Shown here: positions 62,039 through 64,000 of the stretch, piece after piece | Layout of the letters: the number at the start of each line of letters is the position of its first letter | How positions within the stretch are numbered: the stretch's first letter is position 1 | DNA from: Conexibacter sp. CPCC 206217 | GTDB lineage: Bacteria > Actinomycetota > Thermoleophilia > Solirubrobacterales > Solirubrobacteraceae | Length of the DNA stretch: 64,000 bases | Reading direction: 5' to 3' | Assembly (NCBI RefSeq): GCF_030646165.1 | Contig: NZ_JAUTDO010000005.1 | Coordinates: forward strand, 62,001-126,000 | Position numbers and translations under genes: made by a program | Notes under the pieces: generated by a model | Seen by the model: the letters and a program-made list of their open reading frames with translations, nothing else | Told to the model about the DNA's origin: nothing | Database searches by the model: none

Positions 62039-63112
62039 ATGCGGAAGACATCCCGGCGGAAGTTTCTCTTCTGCGGACTCACAAGCGCCACCGGCGCCGC
62101 CCTCACGACGACCGGCATCGCCCGTGGCCAGGGACACGCGGGGCACGGCGCGGGCGGCAGCGGCGGCACGGCGAGCGGCGCCGCGACGGCCGCCGCAAGC
62201 CCGGCGATGGTGCACGGCGGCGGCGTCAACGGGCCGATGTTCCGCAGCGGGACGACCGTCGACCACGTCGCCAACGGCTTCGACCCGACGGAGATCCTGC
62301 GCGACTTCGACTGGGGCAGGACGACGCGGCTGGCGAGCGGTCGCGTGCTGCGCGAGTGGACCGTCTACGCCGCCGACAAGGACGTCGAGGTCGCGCCCGG
62401 CGTGACGTTCGGAGCCTGGACGTTCAACGGCCGCGTCCCGGGGCCGACGCTGCGCTGCCGCGAGGGCGAGCTGCTGCGGATCAGATTCGTCAACGGCTCG
62501 CGCCACCCGCACACGATGCACTTCCACGGGATCCACACGTCCGAGATGGACGGCGTGCCGGGGCAGGGCGCGGGCGTGATCCAGTCCGGCGGCACGACGA
62601 CGTACGAGTTCGACGCCGAGCCGTTCGGCCTGCACCTGTATCACTGCCACGTCGGCCCGCTCGCCGAGCACATCGCGCGCGGGTTGTACGGCACGTTCAT
62701 CGTCGATCCGAGCGAGGGGCGGCCCGAAGCCGACGAGCTGGTGATGGTCCAGCACGGCTGGAACACGACCTTCGACGGCGCCGGCAACCAGCTCTACGCC
62801 GTCAACGGGATCCCCTTCCACTACATGCACGAGCCGGTGCGGGTCAGACGCGGCGAGCTGGTGCGGATCTACCTCGTCAACGTGCTCGAGTACGACCCGG
62901 TCAACACGTTCCACCTGCACGGCAACTTCTTCCACTACTTCCCGACCGGGACGAGCCTGCAGCCGGTCGAGTTCACCGACACGGTGATGCAGGCGCAGGC
63001 GCAGCGGGGGATCCTCGAGCTGCGCTTCCCGCACGCCGGGCAGTTCATGTTCCACGCGCACAAGACCGAGTTCGCGGAGCTCGGTTGGATGGGCATGTTC
63101 GAGGTCGTCTGA
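62039..63112 (+). CDS. Two-domain multicopper oxidase with twin-arginine signal
   Basis: The ATG at 62039 (AAAGG upstream) gives MRKTSRRKFLFCGL, a twin-arginine signal, so the protein is probably exported folded. A Gly/His-rich segment (GQGHAGHGAGG) follows. Two cupredoxin domains are seen. The first has HTMHFHGIH and a type-1 site in LYHCHVGPLAEHI; the second has TFHLHGNFFHYF and FMFHAHKTEFAELGWMGMF. At 357 residues it is shorter than laccases and closer to two-domain oxidases or nitrite-reductase-like proteins. It overlaps the ZIP transporter gene by one base, so oxidation is linked to metal transport. Confidence 0.9.
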   Translation: MRKTSRRKFLFCGLTSATGAALTTTGIARGQGHAGHGAGGSGGTASGAATAAASPAMVHGGGVNGPMFRSGTTVDHVANGFDPTEILRDFDWGRTTRLASGRVLREWTVYAADKDVEVAPGVTFGAWTFNGRVPGPTLRCREGELLRIRFVNGSRHPHTMHFHGIHTSEMDGVPGQGAGVIQSGGTTTYEFDAEPFGLHLYHCHVGPLAEHIARGLYGTFIVDPSEGRPEADELVMVQHGWNTTFDGAGNQLYAVNGIPFHYMHEPVRVRRGELVRIYLVNVLEYDPVNTFHLHGNFFHYFPTGTSLQPVEFTDTVMQAQAQRGILELRFPHAGQFMFHAHKTEFAELGWMGMFEVV

Positions 63113-64000
63113 TGGAGGCCGCGACGTCGTCCACCGGACCCACCCCGCCGGCCCCGGCCGCGCCGCCGAGCGCGTCCGGCTCCCCCCGCTTCCCCGCCTG
63201 GCTGCTCGCGTTCGCGGCGCTCGTCGTCGTGAGCGCATCGCTGCTCGCGCTCGCCGTCGTCGGCGGCGACTCGCTGCCGGAGCGGACCGGCCCGCCGATC
63301 GAGGAGCTGGCCGTCGAGCGGACCGTCCTGCGCCCCGGCGAGATCGAGCTGACGCTGCGCAACGTCGGCCCCGACGCGGTCACGGTCGCGCAGGCGTTCG
63401 TCAACGACGCCTACGTCGACGTGCGCGCCGGCGCCGAGGACGCGGTCGGGCGGCTGGAGCGCGACACGCTCGTGCTCGACTACCCGTGGCAGGAGGGCCA
63501 GCCATACCTCGTCTCGCTGCTGACCTCGACCGGCCTCGTGATCGAGCATCAGATCGCCGCGGCCGTCGAGACGCCCAAGGCCGACAGCGGCTTCTTCGGC
63601 CTGATGGTGCTGCTCGGGACCTACGTCGGCGTGCTGCCGGTCGTGCTCGGGATGCTGTTCCTGCCGGCGCTGCGGCGCGCGTCGGGGCAGTGGATCCGCA
63701 TCCTGATGGCGGTCACCGTCGGGCTGCTCGCGTTCCTCGCGCTCGACGGCACGCTCGAAGGACTCGACCTCGCGAACGCCTCGGGCGGCGCGTTCGGCGG
63801 CACGGAGCTGGTCTTCCTCGGGATCGCGCTCGCCTACCTCGCGCTGACGGCGGTCGACCGCTGGGTGAGCGGGCGGCGAGAGCGAGCGGGCGCGTCCGCG
63901 TCCAGCTCCGGCCTGCGCCTCGCCTTCCTCGTCGCGCTCGGGATCGGGCTGCACAACCTCGGCGAGGGGCTCGCGATCGGCTCTGCCTACGCGGTCGGCG
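63112..64000 (+). CDS. ZIP-family metal transporter with extracytoplasmic beta-domain (3' end outside window)
   Basis: ATG overlaps the oxidase stop (TGATG). After a Pro/Ala-rich start and one membrane helix comes an extracytoplasmic beta-domain of about 110 residues (ERTVLRPGEIELTLRNVG). Further helices include FFGLMVLLGTYVGVLPVVLGMLF. The reading frame ends at the window edge in LGIGLHNLGEGLAIGSAYAVG, the conserved ZIP metal site (HN..EG). The family moves divalent metals such as zinc, iron or manganese into the cytoplasm. Coupling to a copper oxidase suggests oxidation-linked metal uptake. The remaining helices lie beyond 64000. Confidence 0.85.
   Translation, partial: MEAATSSTGPTPPAPAAPPSASGSPRFPAWLLAFAALVVVSASLLALAVVGGDSLPERTGPPIEELAVERTVLRPGEIELTLRNVGPDAVTVAQAFVNDAYVDVRAGAEDAVGRLERDTLVLDYPWQEGQPYLVSLLTSTGLVIEHQIAAAVETPKADSGFFGLMVLLGTYVGVLPVVLGMLFLPALRRASGQWIRILMAVTVGLLAFLALDGTLEGLDLANASGGAFGGTELVFLGIALAYLALTAVDRWVSGRRERAGASASSSGLRLAFLVALGIGLHNLGEGLAIGSAYAVG

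Overview
The window is about 64 kb of very G+C-rich actinobacterial chromosome. Third positions are almost all G or C, starts are often GTG, and neighbouring genes commonly share 1-4 bases. Secreted proteins end in basic beta-modules (for example LNARGRRLLRRAGRLK). That style fits Thermoleophilia/Solirubrobacterales (Conexibacter-like). The taxon is inferred, not demonstrated. I saw no tRNA, rRNA, CRISPR array, insertion sequence or phage gene, and no gene-free stretch longer than about 275 bases.

Layout. (1) 1-10671: a co-directional run of four large secreted proteins (internalin-type LRR, lamin-tail, Ig-like, DUF3616-like propeller, collagen-like segments). The third carries a clean one-base frameshift. 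(2) 10945-18283: a likely sulfur-acquisition cluster: a TcyP-like cystine symporter with a repeat tail, a Ser/Thr/Pro-stalked membrane-anchored surface protein, a secreted protein with two putative thioredoxin-like domains and one cysteine, and a SufS-like cysteine desulfurase. (3) 18394-29814: PPK2, a DrrAB-type exporter, a BTAD/NB-ARC regulator, an aldo/keto reductase divergent from a TetR gene with paired operators, two proteins of unknown function and a seven-bladed Vgb-like secreted propeller. (4) 29836-33983: a processive GT2 polysaccharide synthase overlapping a membrane-anchored GH18 with two CBM5/12-like modules.

(5) 34252-52446: an 18-kb one-direction catabolic run. It holds a CaiB CoA-transferase, HyuA, HyuB fused to a zinc-ribbon acetone-carboxylase-gamma-like tail, an RbsBAC-type ABC importer, an SMP-30 lactonase, AtuA (DUF1446) and its small partner, a Ptb-like phosphoacyltransferase, an ADH, an SDR, a GntR regulator, an MBL-fold hydrolase and an OYE-type reductase. 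It looks like a complete uptake-and-degradation pathway for an unidentified ketone, lactone or sugar-like compound.

(6) 52459-60332: a GGDEF/EAL pair, a TetR gene divergent from an SRPBCC gene with a perfect operator palindrome, a cupin, PhoU, manganese catalase, a VOC protein and an alpha/beta hydrolase. (7) 60334-64000: a multicopper-oxidase lipoprotein divergent from a two-domain Tat-type multicopper oxidase that is coupled to a ZIP-family metal transporter running off the window. The 127-bp gap between the oxidases carries two inverted repeats.
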